From: an uncultured Saprospiraceae bacterium
GTDB lineage: Bacteria; Bacteroidota; Bacteroidia; Chitinophagales; Saprospiraceae
Length of the DNA stretch: 64,000 bases
Reading direction: 5' to 3'
Assembly (NCBI GenBank): GCA_938015435.1
Contig: CALLPN010000010.1
Span: 94,334-158,333, forward strand
Both the position numbers and the translations under genes were made by a program. Of this stretch, positions 1 through 9,160 are shown piece after piece. Below the pieces are notes generated by a model. That model was not told where the DNA came from. It was given only the letters and a program-made list of their open reading frames with translations, and searched no databases. Each line of letters opens with the position of its first letter. Position 1 is the stretch's first letter.

Positions 1-655
1 CTGGTGCTCTTTGATCCAAACTAACCCTACTTTGAACGGCTACAAGAGAAGGAAAATCAAATTTAGATCTATTTATTTCGTCACCAGATAGAGTATTAGG
101 TAAAGTATTATTCAGTTTAGGAATAAGAGTAAAGTTCTGATCGATTTGTCCAATAATACCATTGTTGTTTGAAATAGTAAAAGGCTCATTTCTAGTGTAA
201 GCATTAGTAACAGTCTCTGATATTATCGTGTTACTTAGAGACAATGGACTAGGTGTTCCTTTACTTTCAAGGTAAGTAGATGGTAATTCAGACTTATTAA
301 TGTTTGGGGAAGCATTCGTAATGGATTGATCCATTCTTATTCTTTCTTCACTTTGAGCTATTCTATCATTTATAGTTGAATTGTCATTTCCTTCTTCAAA
401 AATCAGATTAGATTGTTCAATATTATCTGCCAATAAAGCTTCATCTTGGTTAGTGTTTATTAAAAAAAATGTAGCACAGCTGATCAACAGTAATGGTAAC
501 AACCAAAACCAAAACGCTCTTTTCTTTTTCTTGGGCTCATCATAGATAGCTGCTTCGATAGACTCAAACAAATCGTCCGAAGGCATCAGCCAGTCCTCAC
601 CATCCAATGAAGGGGGTGGATTAAATGTTTTTTGTATTTTTTTATCTAAGGACAT
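1..655 (-). CDS. Single-pass membrane protein, possible anti-sigma partner (3' end outside window)
   Basis: The frame is open from ATG at 655 to the window edge, giving at least 218 residues; the C-terminus lies outside. The first 55 residues are polar, with a short cytosolic segment containing DGEDWLMPSDDLFESIE. A basic KKKKR stretch and one hydrophobic membrane helix (about residues 49-68) follow, then a Ser/Asn/Thr-rich, presumably periplasmic region. The start overlaps the end of the sigma-factor reading frame by 14 bp, so the two were translated from one transcript. In Bacteroidota a single-pass protein directly after an ECF sigma gene is often its anti-sigma factor or partner. That role is inferred from position and topology; I see no recognisable zinc anti-sigma motif. 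Confidence 0.65.
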   Translation of the reverse strand, partial: MSLDKKIQKTFNPPPSLDGEDWLMPSDDLFESIEAAIYDEPKKKKRAFWFWLLPLLLISCATFFLINTNQDEALLADNIEQSNLIFEEGNDNSTINDRIAQSEERIRMDQSITNASPNINKSELPSTYLESKGTPSPLSLSNTIISETVTNAYTRNEPFTISNNNGIIGQIDQNFTLIPKLNNTLPNTLSGDEINRSKFDFPSLVAVQSRVSLDQRAP

Positions 656-1214
656 AATTCATTGAATGTGAATAATCATGAGATATAATCATCCCTTGCA
701 ACATTTGCTTCGCTTTCATAAGTTGCGTTTTCGAAGTACTGACAGATACACCTAGTTGTTGTGCAATCTCTGGATGCTTAAATCCATCGATAACATACAT
801 GTTGAAAACTGTTCTATACCCTTTTGGCAATTGAGTTATGAAATTTGTCAAATCCTGAAGGCTGAGATTATCCACGGCATTAGCTTCAACCTTAAGTTTA
901 GCACTAAAATCGATAATATTATCAAAATCCCTTAATACATTCTTTTTCCTTAGATTCATAAGGCAAGTATTGATAACTACACGATTAGACCAAGTATTAA
1001 ACTGTGCTTTATTCACATCATACTTATCGAGATCTTTAAATATCTTGATGTATGACTCTTGTAGAACGTCTTCAGCTTCTGATCTATTCTTGATATATCA
1101 CAAACAGGTAAGCATATGACCTTTCGCATATCTTTTATATAGATCCTTAAAAGCCGTCTTATTGCCATTAAGAATCTCATGTATTAGCTTTATATCTGTT
1201 TCGTGAGTTTTCAC
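642..1214 (-). pseudogene. ECF RNA polymerase sigma factor interrupted by an in-frame TGA
   Basis: Read from a GTG at 1214, the frame encodes an ECF sigma-70 factor of about 190 residues. Region 2 is visible: KLIHEILNGNKTAFKDLYKRYAKG, split here by eye, then MLTCL-stop-YIKNRSEAEDVLQES. Region 4 follows with LPKGYRTVFNMYVIDG and the HTH PEIAQQLGVSVSTSKTQLMKAK. The stop (TGA, complement of 1098-1100) sits where the family has Arg in a CLRY motif, so one C-to-T change in CGA would explain it. Reinitiation at the GTG at 1016 would give 124 residues with region 4 but without the core-binding region 2. Either the gene is broken or there is a base error. It lies downstream of the FAS1 gene and overlaps the next membrane protein gene. 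The GTG start is the best of weak choices. Confidence 0.8.
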
Positions 1215-1274
1215 TGCTTCTTTGAATATTGGTGGATCTGATTTTAAAACATGATAAAGATTACTTTTGTTTAA

Positions 1275-1313
1275 CCTCCGGAGTATTTTAATTAAACAAA
1301 TTTACTCCAGAGG
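1275..1313 (-). terminator. Stem-loop between the FAS1 gene and the sigma factor
   Basis: Eleven-base arms (1275-1285 and 1303-1313, CCTCCGGAGTA against TACTCCAGAGG) pair with one mismatch that becomes G-U in minus-strand RNA. The stem lies just after the FAS1 stop and about 60 bases before the sigma start. There is no clear U-run, so this could be a weak terminator or an attenuator. Confidence 0.35.
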
Positions 1314-1362
1314 CTAATTTTCTTCAAATCGAAGAGCATAATAACTTCGATACTATTAATTA

Positions 1363-4119
1363 CTAATTGTTAATAAAAAACTTTTTTGAATATGTGATGT
1401 CATCCATTACGATGTTGAGATAGTACATACCGGATTGAAGCTCACTTACATCTAAGCTTTGTACAGTGTTCGTAGATCTAATAGTATTGATCAAACTTCC
1501 AGTTACGTCATATATATCTAATCTTAGCACTTGCGCCTCTACATCACTCATATCCAACGTCATATTGCTCACCGCTGGATTAGGGAATAAACTAACCGCC
1601 GCAAATTGAGATAAGTCGTTAGTTGACACGAATCCAGGCATTAATATCCCATCGATCACATGTACGACTCCATTATCCGTTTCGATATTGGCAACTGTTA
1701 CCAAAGCCTCATTGATCATTACTCCTTCATCTGTTATAGTTACTTGTACCTGCTCACCATTATTCAGAGTTGCTATAAACTGGCCATCCGTAAGATCTGT
1801 ACTCAATGCCGCTGCGCCTACGACGTGATTCAATAAAATATCTGTAAGTGCGCCAGACGGATCATCAAGTAATGATGCCAATGTTCCTTCTGATAATGTA
1901 GCAAAAGCTTCATCTGTAGGAGCAAAAACGGTAAATGGGCCTTCACCTTGGAGTGTTTCTACTAGCCCAGCGGCAGTCACTGCTGTCTCTAATGTTTCAT
2001 GTACAGGACTATTGACGATGATATCTACTACTGTTACTCTTGGAGGTAAAAGTACCGCATCTATAACATGTACTATACCGTTAGCTGCTACTATATCGTT
2101 GATAATTACTTTGGCGTTATTAATAAATACTCCATCATCATTGATCGTGATATTGATATCTTTTCCATTGACAGTTGTAGCCGTATTACCGTCTACCAAT
2201 GATGTACTTGGTACTGGCACATCCAATAAGTGATAGAGTAATATCTGGGCTAAATCTCCTGTTGGATCTTCTAATAAAGTCTCAACAGTTCCTTCCGGTA
2301 ATGCTGCGAATGCGTCATCCGTTGGAGCAAATAGAGTTCCTGATTCGATATCATCAATATCATCAGCCAGACCAGCTGCAATTACCGCTGCCTCTAGAGT
2401 TTCGTGTACTGGACTATCTACTACTACTTCAACCATGGTCTTGATCTCTGGTAGAAGTACCGCATCTATTACATGTACTACACCATTATCGGTTGTCATA
2501 TCAGCTACGATCACTTCAGCATCGTTTATAAATACACCTTCATCATTGATCTGAATAAAAATATCTTCTCCCTGTAACGTTGTAGCTGAAGTACCATCTA
2601 TTAAGTCAGTACTTAAGATAGTACCCGAAAGCACATGATGTCTAAGGATGTCAGAAAGCGTTGCAGAAGGATTAGCAAGTAATGCATCTAATGCTTCTTG
2701 TGGGAGCTCTTCGAAAGCAGCATCCGTAGGCGCAAACAATGTAAAAGGTCCGTCCCCTTGTAGTGTTTCGACCAATCCAGCAGCTATTACTGCTGCTTCT
2801 AAGGTATTGTGTATTTCACTGTTTACAACTACATCCACTACAGTAATTCTTGGTGGCAATAATACAGCATCTATTACGTGCACTACTCCATTATCTGCAG
2901 GAATATCTACAACTGTTACTTGTGCATCATTAATAAAGACACCGTCATCGTTAATCGTTACAGTTACATCTTTTCCATTAACTGTAGTTACCATCATACC
3001 ATCAGCGAGATCAGTACTTAATGCTGTTCCTGATACTACGTGATAAAGAAGTATATTGGTAAGATCTCCTGATGGATCTTCTAATAATGATTCTAATGTA
3101 CCCTCTGGCAGAGCAGCAAACGCATCATCTGTAGGAGCAAATAAGGTAAAGGGTCCATCTCCAGCCAGAGTTCCTGCTAGATCTGCGGCGATTACTGCTG
3201 CCTCTAAAGTCTCATGAACTGAGCTATTGACAACTATATCTGTGATCGTATTTGATGGCGGAAGTAGTACTGCATCTATTACGTGCACCACTCCATTATC
3301 TGCAGGAATATCTACAACTGTTACTTGTGCATCATTGATAAATACACCGTCATCGTTAATCGTTACGGTTACATCTTTTCCATTAACTGTAGTTACCATC
3401 ATACCGTCGGCTAGATCCGTACTTAATGCTGTTCCTGATACCACGTGGTAAAGTAATATATCTGTAAGTGCTCCTGATGGATCTTCCAATAATGATGCTA
3501 CTGTACCCTCTGGTAATGCAGCAAACGCATCATCTGTAGGAGCAAATAAGGTAAAAGGGCCATCTCCAGATAAAGTTCCTGCTAGATCTGCGGCGATTAC
3601 TGCTGCTTCTAATGTCTCATGCACTGGGCTATTGACAACTATATCTGTAATGGTATTCGTTGGAGGAAGTAGTACCGCATCCAATACATGCACTACACCG
3701 TTAGTTGCAGGAATGTCGACTACCGTTACCAGTGCGTTATTTATAAATACGCCATCGTCATTGATCATCACCGTGATTTCTGCGCCGTTTAGGGTCATTG
3801 CCATTTGACCATCTGATAAGTCTCCGCTATTAACTTGCGATCCTAGTACATGATAAAGCAATACATCTGTAAGTGCGCCACTTGGATCTGCCAATAATGC
3901 ATCAAGTGCACCGTCTGGCAAAGCATTGAACGCCTCATCTGTAGGAGCAAATACTGTGAAAGGTCCATCGCCTGATAGCGTTGCTGCTAAGCCCGCTTCG
4001 ATGACTGCAGTTTCTAATGTATTATGGTCATCGCTGTTGACAATCACATCGACAACAGTCTGAGCCGAGATTGAAATAGATAACATCAATGAAAAGAAAG
4101 TATAGAAAAATGTTTTCAT
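1363..4119 (-). CDS. Secreted six-domain fasciclin (FAS1) protein with T9SS tail
   Basis: The 918-residue product has an N-terminal signal peptide (MKTFFYTFFSLMLSISISAQ) and then six FAS1 domains of about 135 residues. Each starts V-x-NSxxHxTLExAV and carries FAPTDxAF (H1 box), YHV, and NGVVHVIDAVLLP (H2 box). A C-terminal type IX sorting domain follows: LFPNPAVSN, then a beta-rich stretch ending YSKKFFINN. FAS1 domains mediate adhesion between cells or to matrix, so a cell-surface adhesin is the likely role. Domains 2 and 3 are nearly identical at DNA level with a 405-bp period, showing recent duplication. The gene is followed by a broken ECF sigma factor and its possible partner, so it may have belonged to a surface-stress regulon; that is inference. 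Confidence 0.93.
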   Translation of the reverse strand: MKTFFYTFFSLMLSISISAQTVVDVIVNSDDHNTLETAVIEAGLAATLSGDGPFTVFAPTDEAFNALPDGALDALLADPSGALTDVLLYHVLGSQVNSGDLSDGQMAMTLNGAEITVMINDDGVFINNALVTVVDIPATNGVVHVLDAVLLPPTNTITDIVVNSPVHETLEAAVIAADLAGTLSGDGPFTLFAPTDDAFAALPEGTVASLLEDPSGALTDILLYHVVSGTALSTDLADGMMVTTVNGKDVTVTINDDGVFINDAQVTVVDIPADNGVVHVIDAVLLPPSNTITDIVVNSSVHETLEAAVIAADLAGTLAGDGPFTLFAPTDDAFAALPEGTLESLLEDPSGDLTNILLYHVVSGTALSTDLADGMMVTTVNGKDVTVTINDDGVFINDAQVTVVDIPADNGVVHVIDAVLLPPRITVVDVVVNSEIHNTLEAAVIAAGLVETLQGDGPFTLFAPTDAAFEELPQEALDALLANPSATLSDILRHHVLSGTILSTDLIDGTSATTLQGEDIFIQINDEGVFINDAEVIVADMTTDNGVVHVIDAVLLPEIKTMVEVVVDSPVHETLEAAVIAAGLADDIDDIESGTLFAPTDDAFAALPEGTVETLLEDPTGDLAQILLYHLLDVPVPSTSLVDGNTATTVNGKDINITINDDGVFINNAKVIINDIVAANGIVHVIDAVLLPPRVTVVDIIVNSPVHETLETAVTAAGLVETLQGEGPFTVFAPTDEAFATLSEGTLASLLDDPSGALTDILLNHVVGAAALSTDLTDGQFIATLNNGEQVQVTITDEGVMINEALVTVANIETDNGVVHVIDGILMPGFVSTNDLSQFAAVSLFPNPAVSNMTLDMSDVEAQVLRLDIYDVTGSLINTIRSTNTVQSLDVSELQSGMYYLNIVMDDITYSKKFFINN
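2850..3660 (-). repeat. Near-identical 405-bp tandem repeats inside the FAS1 gene
   Basis: The DNA around 2888-3040 recurs at 3293-3445 with only a handful of differences, an offset of exactly 405 bp (135 codons). It covers FAS1 domains 2 and 3. The other domains match at protein level but are more diverged in DNA. Unequal recombination here could change domain number in frame. Confidence 0.85.
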
Positions 4120-4257
4120 AGGTTTTAGATTTTAAGGTGTATATAATTAATGGTTATGTTTCTTTATATGCAGCTTGAATAAGAAAGGTTGCTTTTCGTC
4201 GAAAAAAAAATATCTATTCATGAAATAAGACCATCTTAGCTAAAGCAATAGATAATA

Positions 4258-5187
4258 ATGAAAGAGATCATTCAAGAACATTTTAAAATTCATCGAACGA
4301 GATTTGAAAGGGCTTCGCTAGAATTTGGATTAGATCCTTGGGTGAGTTATGTATTGATTCCAATTCTATTTATAGGAATGAGTTTTCTTTTATTATCGAA
4401 AGACATTTTGACACAATGGTCGTATATTATTCCTCCAGTATTTATTCTTTTCATTCTTTCTAATCCAGCCAGATTAAGATTTTATAAGCAGATCTATTCA
4501 GAAAGTACTTTCAAAACAATTAGGACATTTGAAAATTTCATTGTAGCCATCCCCTTTTTATTTTTTATGCTCTTCAAAGCAGTTTACCTTCCATTCATTG
4601 TACTATTTCTTGCTACCATTTATATCTCTATCAAAAACAGAAACGATTGGTTTTCCGTAGCATTACCCACGCCTTTTTATAGATTCCCTTTTGAATTTAC
4701 CTCTGGCTTTAGATACAGTTGGATACTGATAATCGGATTATACATATTAGTCATCATAGCTTGGTCTGTTAATAACGAAGCATTAGGCAAGGTTTCCGTA
4801 ATTACATTGTGTCTAAGTTCGACACTTTATTATCAAAATCCAGAAAGTGAATATTTCATTTGGATTCATAATATGGATAGTAGTTCTTTCATACAGCACA
4901 AAATAAAAATTGCTTTGAACTATACTCTGCTCCTTGCTACTCTTATGTTACTGTTAGTTATACTGGCATGGCCTAGCTATGCATTATGGACTATACTGGG
5001 AGTACTTTGCGCATTACTTTTTCTAGCTACGACCATCGTTGCTAAGTATACTATGTATCCTCAGATTTTTAATCTTCCATTGGTTATAGCCTTATCATTA
5101 GGTTTTGTTGCACCACCTGTATTACTCATCCTGTTTCCATACTTATATAATAAGGCTGTCAAAAATCTAAACCCTATCCTATCATGA
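4258..5187 (+). CDS. Polytopic membrane protein, putative ABC transporter permease
   Basis: The 309-residue product is very hydrophobic, with about eight membrane-spanning segments (roughly 35-55, 60-75, 90-125, 153-172, 177-190, 220-265 and 275-300). It has a short basic, cytoplasmic N-terminus. The stop overlaps the start of the ABC ATPase gene by 4 bp (ATGA), the translational coupling expected for a permease and its ATPase. I do not recognise a named family from sequence alone and the substrate is unknown. The residues NPESEYFIWIHNMDSSSF form a soluble loop. The pair probably forms an exporter of the kind found widely in Bacteroidota; that is inferred from the pairing. Confidence 0.7.
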   Translation: MKEIIQEHFKIHRTRFERASLEFGLDPWVSYVLIPILFIGMSFLLLSKDILTQWSYIIPPVFILFILSNPARLRFYKQIYSESTFKTIRTFENFIVAIPFLFFMLFKAVYLPFIVLFLATIYISIKNRNDWFSVALPTPFYRFPFEFTSGFRYSWILIIGLYILVIIAWSVNNEALGKVSVITLCLSSTLYYQNPESEYFIWIHNMDSSSFIQHKIKIALNYTLLLATLMLLLVILAWPSYALWTILGVLCALLFLATTIVAKYTMYPQIFNLPLVIALSLGFVAPPVLLILFPYLYNKAVKNLNPILS

Positions 5188-5864
5188 TAAGCATCAGTAA
5201 TCTTGAAAAATCATTTGGTAAAAACCGTGTGCTTGATCATATAGAAATAGAATTTCCTTCAGGAGAAATATCTGGTCTTGTCGGTCGCAACGGAGCAGGA
5301 AAAACTACACTTTTTCAATGTATCTCAGGATTAGAATCCTACGCTGGAAGTATCTCTGCTAATTTATCTAAACACAAAGATCACCTTGGATACTTACCCA
5401 CTTCTCCGTATATGTTAAGTCGAATTACTGGAAGAGAATACATTCAGTTTATAGCCAACGCCAGAGGACAAAAGATAAACGACATCAACCGTAAAAACAT
5501 ATTTGATTTACCACTTGACAGATATGGAGAACACTACTCCACCGGCATGAAAAAAAAACTTGCTCTCACTGCAATGCTTATTTTAGAAAACCAATATTAT
5601 CTATTTGACGAACCGTTTAGTGGAATAGATTTGGATAGCAATATTATTATCAAGTCCATATTAAGAAAATTAAAGATGCTCGGCAAAACGGTGATCATCT
5701 CATCACACATCTATAATACATTGACCGAAGTCTGTGATACCATTCATGTATTAGACAAAGGTAAAATCATAAAGTCTGTTAACCCTGAAGATTTCAGTCT
5801 CTTAGGAAGTATGCTCGAAGTAGATACCGTTGATGGATTGATAGATCGTTTGGATCTGAGGTAG
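5184..5864 (+). CDS. ABC transporter ATP-binding protein
   Basis: The 226-residue product is a single nucleotide-binding domain. Walker A is GRNGAGKTT (34-42). The signature is the variant YSTGMKKK (118-125) in place of LSGGQ. Walker B is YYLFDEP (138-144), and the switch histidine is in ISSHIY. The STGMKKK form is typical of exporter ATPases in the CcmA/NatA/bacitracin-type group. It overlaps the upstream permease gene by 4 bp and very likely energises it. No substrate-binding protein gene is adjacent, which argues for export over import. Confidence 0.88.
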   Translation: MISISNLEKSFGKNRVLDHIEIEFPSGEISGLVGRNGAGKTTLFQCISGLESYAGSISANLSKHKDHLGYLPTSPYMLSRITGREYIQFIANARGQKINDINRKNIFDLPLDRYGEHYSTGMKKKLALTAMLILENQYYLFDEPFSGIDLDSNIIIKSILRKLKMLGKTVIISSHIYNTLTEVCDTIHVLDKGKIIKSVNPEDFSLLGSMLEVDTVDGLIDRLDLR

Positions 5865-5923
5865 TTGTAATGAATGAGAAAATTAGAGTTAAAAGGGTTC
5901 TTGAATCTCATCACAAACAAAAA

Positions 5924-5960
5924 GATCCATATATTCTCCTTAAGGAAAAATATATGGATC
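5924..5960 (-). terminator. Rho-independent terminator of the Cys/Met PLP enzyme gene
   Basis: A perfect 12-bp stem (5924-5935 with 5949-5960) has a 13-base loop. Read on the minus strand it is followed by a U-rich stretch, so it terminates the minus-strand gene ending at 5995. There is no U-run in the plus direction. Confidence 0.7.
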
Positions 5961-5994
5961 CGATACTGCTAATAATTTAAATACGATTCGAAAT

Positions 5995-7272
5995 CTACAT
6001 TACGACAGCCATATTATTTACAGCGGCTAATGCTTGTTCGATATCCCAAATTAAATCTGCTTCATTCTCAATTCCAATAGAAAGTCTCACGAGATTATGT
6101 GTGATCCCCATTTGGATTTTGGCTACTGGATCTACTCCAGCATGCGTCATACTACATGGATGCTGAGCTAGACTTTCCGTTCCTCCGAGACTCACTGCAA
6201 GTTTGAAAAGTTTCAATTCATTTAGGAACTTAAAAGCTTCCGCTTCTCCACCTTTTACTTCGATAGATATCATTGCTCCTGGAGAGCTGTATTGTCTTTT
6301 GTATATATCATATGATCTACTGTTAGGCTCTAATAGAGATAGGTAATGTACCTTATGAATCATCTCATGATCTTTAAACTTATCAGCTATGGCCATCGCA
6401 TTTTTCATCTGCTGATCCATACGAATCTTCAGTGTTTCGAGACTCCTTGTAAGCAACCAACATGTATTTGGGCTGGCCATATTTCCTAAGAATGTTCTTA
6501 GCACTTTTACTCTATTCATATGTTCTTGCTTTCCTAGTACAGCACCTGCAATCAGATCACTATGACCACCAATATACTTTGTCGCTGAATACATAACTAG
6601 ATCTGCTCCATGCTCCATAGGATGGCACCATATAGGGCCCATATAAGTATTGTCAACTGCTAGAATTACTTCATTATCATCTGTTTGATAGATGTCTCCG
6701 ATCTCTCTACACATGCTTATATCCATTACGGCATTGGTAGGATTAGCTGGTGTTTCTAGATAGATCATTGCTAACTTATCTGCTTTACCCGTAGCCTCTA
6801 TCATTTCTATGATTTGCTCCTTAGTATGGTCTGCTCTTATCCCTACTGACTCTACTCCGATACGCGGTAGAAGATGATTGATAAAATGATCTGTACCTCC
6901 ATATACTGGAGAGCTATATACTAGCAAATCTCCTGGCTTAAGAAACTCCATCAAAACTGTACTGATCGCTGACATTCCGCTTTCGAATACTGCACAATCA
7001 TCTGACTGATCCCAAAGACATAATCTGGTCTCTAATATCTCAAGGTTAGGATTATTGATTCTACTATAGATTAGACCTTGTTCTTCATTTTCACCTTGAG
7101 ATCGCAATCCATATGCTACTTCGAAAAATGCTTTTCCTTCTTCTGCCGTTTTGAATACAAAAGTAGATGTCTGAAAGATAGGTGGCTTTATAGCTCCTTC
7201 TGAAAGTTCTGGCTTGTAACCATAACTCATCATTAAACTTTCTGGTTTGCACTTGTGGTTATTATTAGACAT
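5995..7272 (-). CDS. Cys/Met-metabolism PLP-dependent enzyme (cystathionine gamma-synthase / methionine gamma-lyase family)
   Basis: The 425-residue product is a fold-type I PLP enzyme of trans-sulfuration. The PLP lysine is K232 in SATKYIGGHSD. The aspartate that contacts the pyridine nitrogen is D207 (AVDNTY). The phosphate-binding YSR is at 69-71 and ESGMSA at 97-102. The family includes cystathionine gamma-synthase, cystathionine beta- and gamma-lyases, methionine gamma-lyase and O-acetylhomoserine sulfhydrylase; these cannot be told apart by eye. The gene is divergent from an Lrp/AsnC regulator across about 160 bp. Lrp proteins often sense an amino acid that their divergent target makes or degrades, which slightly favours a lyase such as methionine gamma-lyase. 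Confidence 0.85.
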   Translation of the reverse strand: MSNNNHKCKPESLMMSYGYKPELSEGAIKPPIFQTSTFVFKTAEEGKAFFEVAYGLRSQGENEEQGLIYSRINNPNLEILETRLCLWDQSDDCAVFESGMSAISTVLMEFLKPGDLLVYSSPVYGGTDHFINHLLPRIGVESVGIRADHTKEQIIEMIEATGKADKLAMIYLETPANPTNAVMDISMCREIGDIYQTDDNEVILAVDNTYMGPIWCHPMEHGADLVMYSATKYIGGHSDLIAGAVLGKQEHMNRVKVLRTFLGNMASPNTCWLLTRSLETLKIRMDQQMKNAMAIADKFKDHEMIHKVHYLSLLEPNSRSYDIYKRQYSSPGAMISIEVKGGEAEAFKFLNELKLFKLAVSLGGTESLAQHPCSMTHAGVDPVAKIQMGITHNLVRLSIGIENEADLIWDIEQALAAVNNMAVVM

Positions 7273-7300
7273 GGTTATTTCTTTAGTGGTTTTGTAATAT

Positions 7301-7308
7301 CAAAACTA
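7301..7308 (-). promoter_or_regulatory. Bacteroidota -7 element (TAGTTTTG) for the PLP enzyme gene
   Basis: On the minus strand this matches TAnnTTTG and would give a leader of about 25 bases before the ATG at 7272. I do not see a clear -33 TTTG. The same 160-bp intergenic region must also hold control sites for the divergent Lrp gene. Confidence 0.45.
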
Positions 7309-7435
7309 ACTCTCAACAGTCGATTATTCTACACAAAGAGCAATACGAAGACTAATAATCACTAAAAGTCGATTTTAAAGAATATTTTACAGCTTTAAGG
7401 GCAATATAGGCTCTTTAAACAGAAAATTATTCGCT

Positions 7436-7903
7436 ATGAACTATACATTAGACGCTACTGACCGCAGAATCATCAACCTCCTTGAGCAAGATGCCAAGAT
7501 GACGATAAAAGATATCGCAGCTAAACTCAATATGTCCACCACTCCGATATTTGATAGGATCAAGAGATTAGAAAAAACAAATTATATCAAAGGGTACTCT
7601 GCCATCGTAGACAGTAAAATGATGGGTTTCAATATAATAGCTTATTGTACGATAACACTAGAGACTCATCACAAGGAGCATATCCAACAGTTTGTCACTG
7701 ATGTACAAGAGCTGACCGAAGTCATAGAGTGCTATCATATTGCAGGGCTATTTGATTATTTGATCAAGATCTACGCTCAGGATATGAATGATTATCAGCT
7801 CTTCATTACAGAGAAACTCGCTTCAATAAAGAACATAGGTAGAGTCCAAAGTTCATTTGTAATGACAGAGATCAAAAAAGAACGTTCATTACCGATACTA
7901 TAA
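7436..7903 (+). CDS. Lrp/AsnC family transcriptional regulator
   Basis: The 155-residue product has the classical Lrp layout. An N-terminal winged HTH (LDATDRRIINLLEQDAKMTIKDI, split here at 20 residues and continuing AAKLNMSTTPIFDRIKRLE) is followed by a RAM/AsnC effector-binding domain (about 65-150) that includes ECYHIAGLFDYLIKI. Members bind DNA as octamers or related assemblies and respond to amino acids. It is divergent from the Cys/Met PLP enzyme gene, the most likely target, and may autoregulate from the shared intergenic region. Confidence 0.93.
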   Translation: MNYTLDATDRRIINLLEQDAKMTIKDIAAKLNMSTTPIFDRIKRLEKTNYIKGYSAIVDSKMMGFNIIAYCTITLETHHKEHIQQFVTDVQELTEVIECYHIAGLFDYLIKIYAQDMNDYQLFITEKLASIKNIGRVQSSFVMTEIKKERSLPIL

Positions 7904-8029
7904 TAGACTTGTGACATATCAACAAATCTCAATTTTACATTTATTTACAATTCTTTCAAGCTGTCTCCATTTAGATCTAGTAAGGTATGATTACATTCGT
8001 TTACGATACTTAATATCCAGACATCAGTA

Positions 8030-9148
8030 ATGTATAAAAAACCGACTTTCCTGTATCTCTTCATGATCATGATCCTATTCTTGATCATAAGTTGTGCTGT
8101 ACATAGTGATAAGACTGAAGATTACACTTTCGCTTGGGATATGTCTGTAGAGAATCATACGGGAAAATCAAAAGACTCGTATCACACCGATGGCAAACAT
8201 CGCGGTATGAGCGTATTTCATTGGCGCTACGGAAAAGAAGACGCGCTTAACCAGCTTATCAAAAACAATATAGAGTGGGTAGCTATAGTACCCTTCATGT
8301 ATCAACCCACTGACACTACTAAGGTGATGCATGCTCGAAAACAAATAGGCCAATGGAATGAAAGAGATTCTAGCTATATCGATGTAGTCACCGAAATTCA
8401 TAATCGTGATATGCACGTCATGCTCAAACCCCATTTGTGGATGGACAAAGGTTGGAGATCTAATATCAAGATGGACTCACCAGAAGAATGGGATACATGG
8501 TTCGATTCTTACGAAAGGCACATGCTGCACTATGCAGAATTAGCCCAATATCTCAAAATAGATTTACTCTGTATCGGAACAGAATTTAGATCTTCTATAA
8601 AAACACAGCCCAAAAGGTGGGATAAGCTTGTAGCGGATATTAAAAAGATTTATCAAGGTAAACTCACATATGCAGCTAACTGGGATGGAGAATATAACAA
8701 TGTGAAATTTTGGAATCAAATGGACTATATCGGCATACAAGCATATTTCCCTTTGACTAATAAAAACAATCCTACTCTCGGTGAAATAAAAGAAGGATGG
8801 AACAGTCATATCAAAATGCTAGAGAGACTTTCTAAGAAACATAATAAGCCAATCCTATTCTCGGAAATAGGATATCGAAGTGATGCTTCCTCCACTATAG
8901 AACCTTGGGTCTGGGGATCTTCATTAGATAAGCTAACCAATACCACATCATTTGAAACACAAAACTTAGCTTATGAGGCTCTGTTCCAGCAATTGTGGGA
9001 TAAAGAGTGGTTTGCCGGCATGTACTTTTGGCAATGGCACAATAGTTCTGAAGAAGGCAACGAACACGAAAAAATGGAATTTACGCCTAGATACAAACCT
9101 GCAGAAAACACTCTTGCAAAGTGGTATTCTAAACCTCTATCTAAATAA
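8030..9148 (+). CDS. Lipoprotein glycoside hydrolase, GH113-like (beta-mannanase type)
   Basis: The 372-residue product starts with a lipoprotein signal (FLIISC, lipid-modified Cys22) and then a TIM-barrel domain. The start GMSVFHWRYG, the KPHLWMDKGWR strand (133-143), GTEF with candidate acid/base E185, YIGIQAYFP (233-241) and FSEIGYRS with candidate nucleophile E279 match the GH113 pattern I know. A C-terminal WQWHNSS region completes the barrel. GH113 enzymes cleave beta-1,4-mannan or related beta-glycans, here probably at the outer membrane. No SusC/SusD pair is adjacent, so it is not in an evident polysaccharide-utilisation locus. Confidence 0.75.
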   Translation: MYKKPTFLYLFMIMILFLIISCAVHSDKTEDYTFAWDMSVENHTGKSKDSYHTDGKHRGMSVFHWRYGKEDALNQLIKNNIEWVAIVPFMYQPTDTTKVMHARKQIGQWNERDSSYIDVVTEIHNRDMHVMLKPHLWMDKGWRSNIKMDSPEEWDTWFDSYERHMLHYAELAQYLKIDLLCIGTEFRSSIKTQPKRWDKLVADIKKIYQGKLTYAANWDGEYNNVKFWNQMDYIGIQAYFPLTNKNNPTLGEIKEGWNSHIKMLERLSKKHNKPILFSEIGYRSDASSTIEPWVWGSSLDKLTNTTSFETQNLAYEALFQQLWDKEWFAGMYFWQWHNSSEEGNEHEKMEFTPRYKPAENTLAKWYSKPLSK

Positions 9149-9160
9149 GCAATAGATCGA

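Noticed and set aside
1098..1100. TGA recoding as selenocysteine or tryptophan in the sigma factor
   Set aside because: The position is a conserved Arg in the family, not Cys or Trp, and no SECIS-like structure is evident, so a nonsense change fits better.
3438..3453. parS-like palindrome TACCACGTGGTA
   Set aside because: It lies in the FAS1 coding repeat (YHVV codons), recurs in altered form in each domain, and only partly matches parS.
8500..8520. tRNA T-loop-like GGTTCGATTC
   Set aside because: It lies inside the GH113 coding sequence and has no cloverleaf around it.
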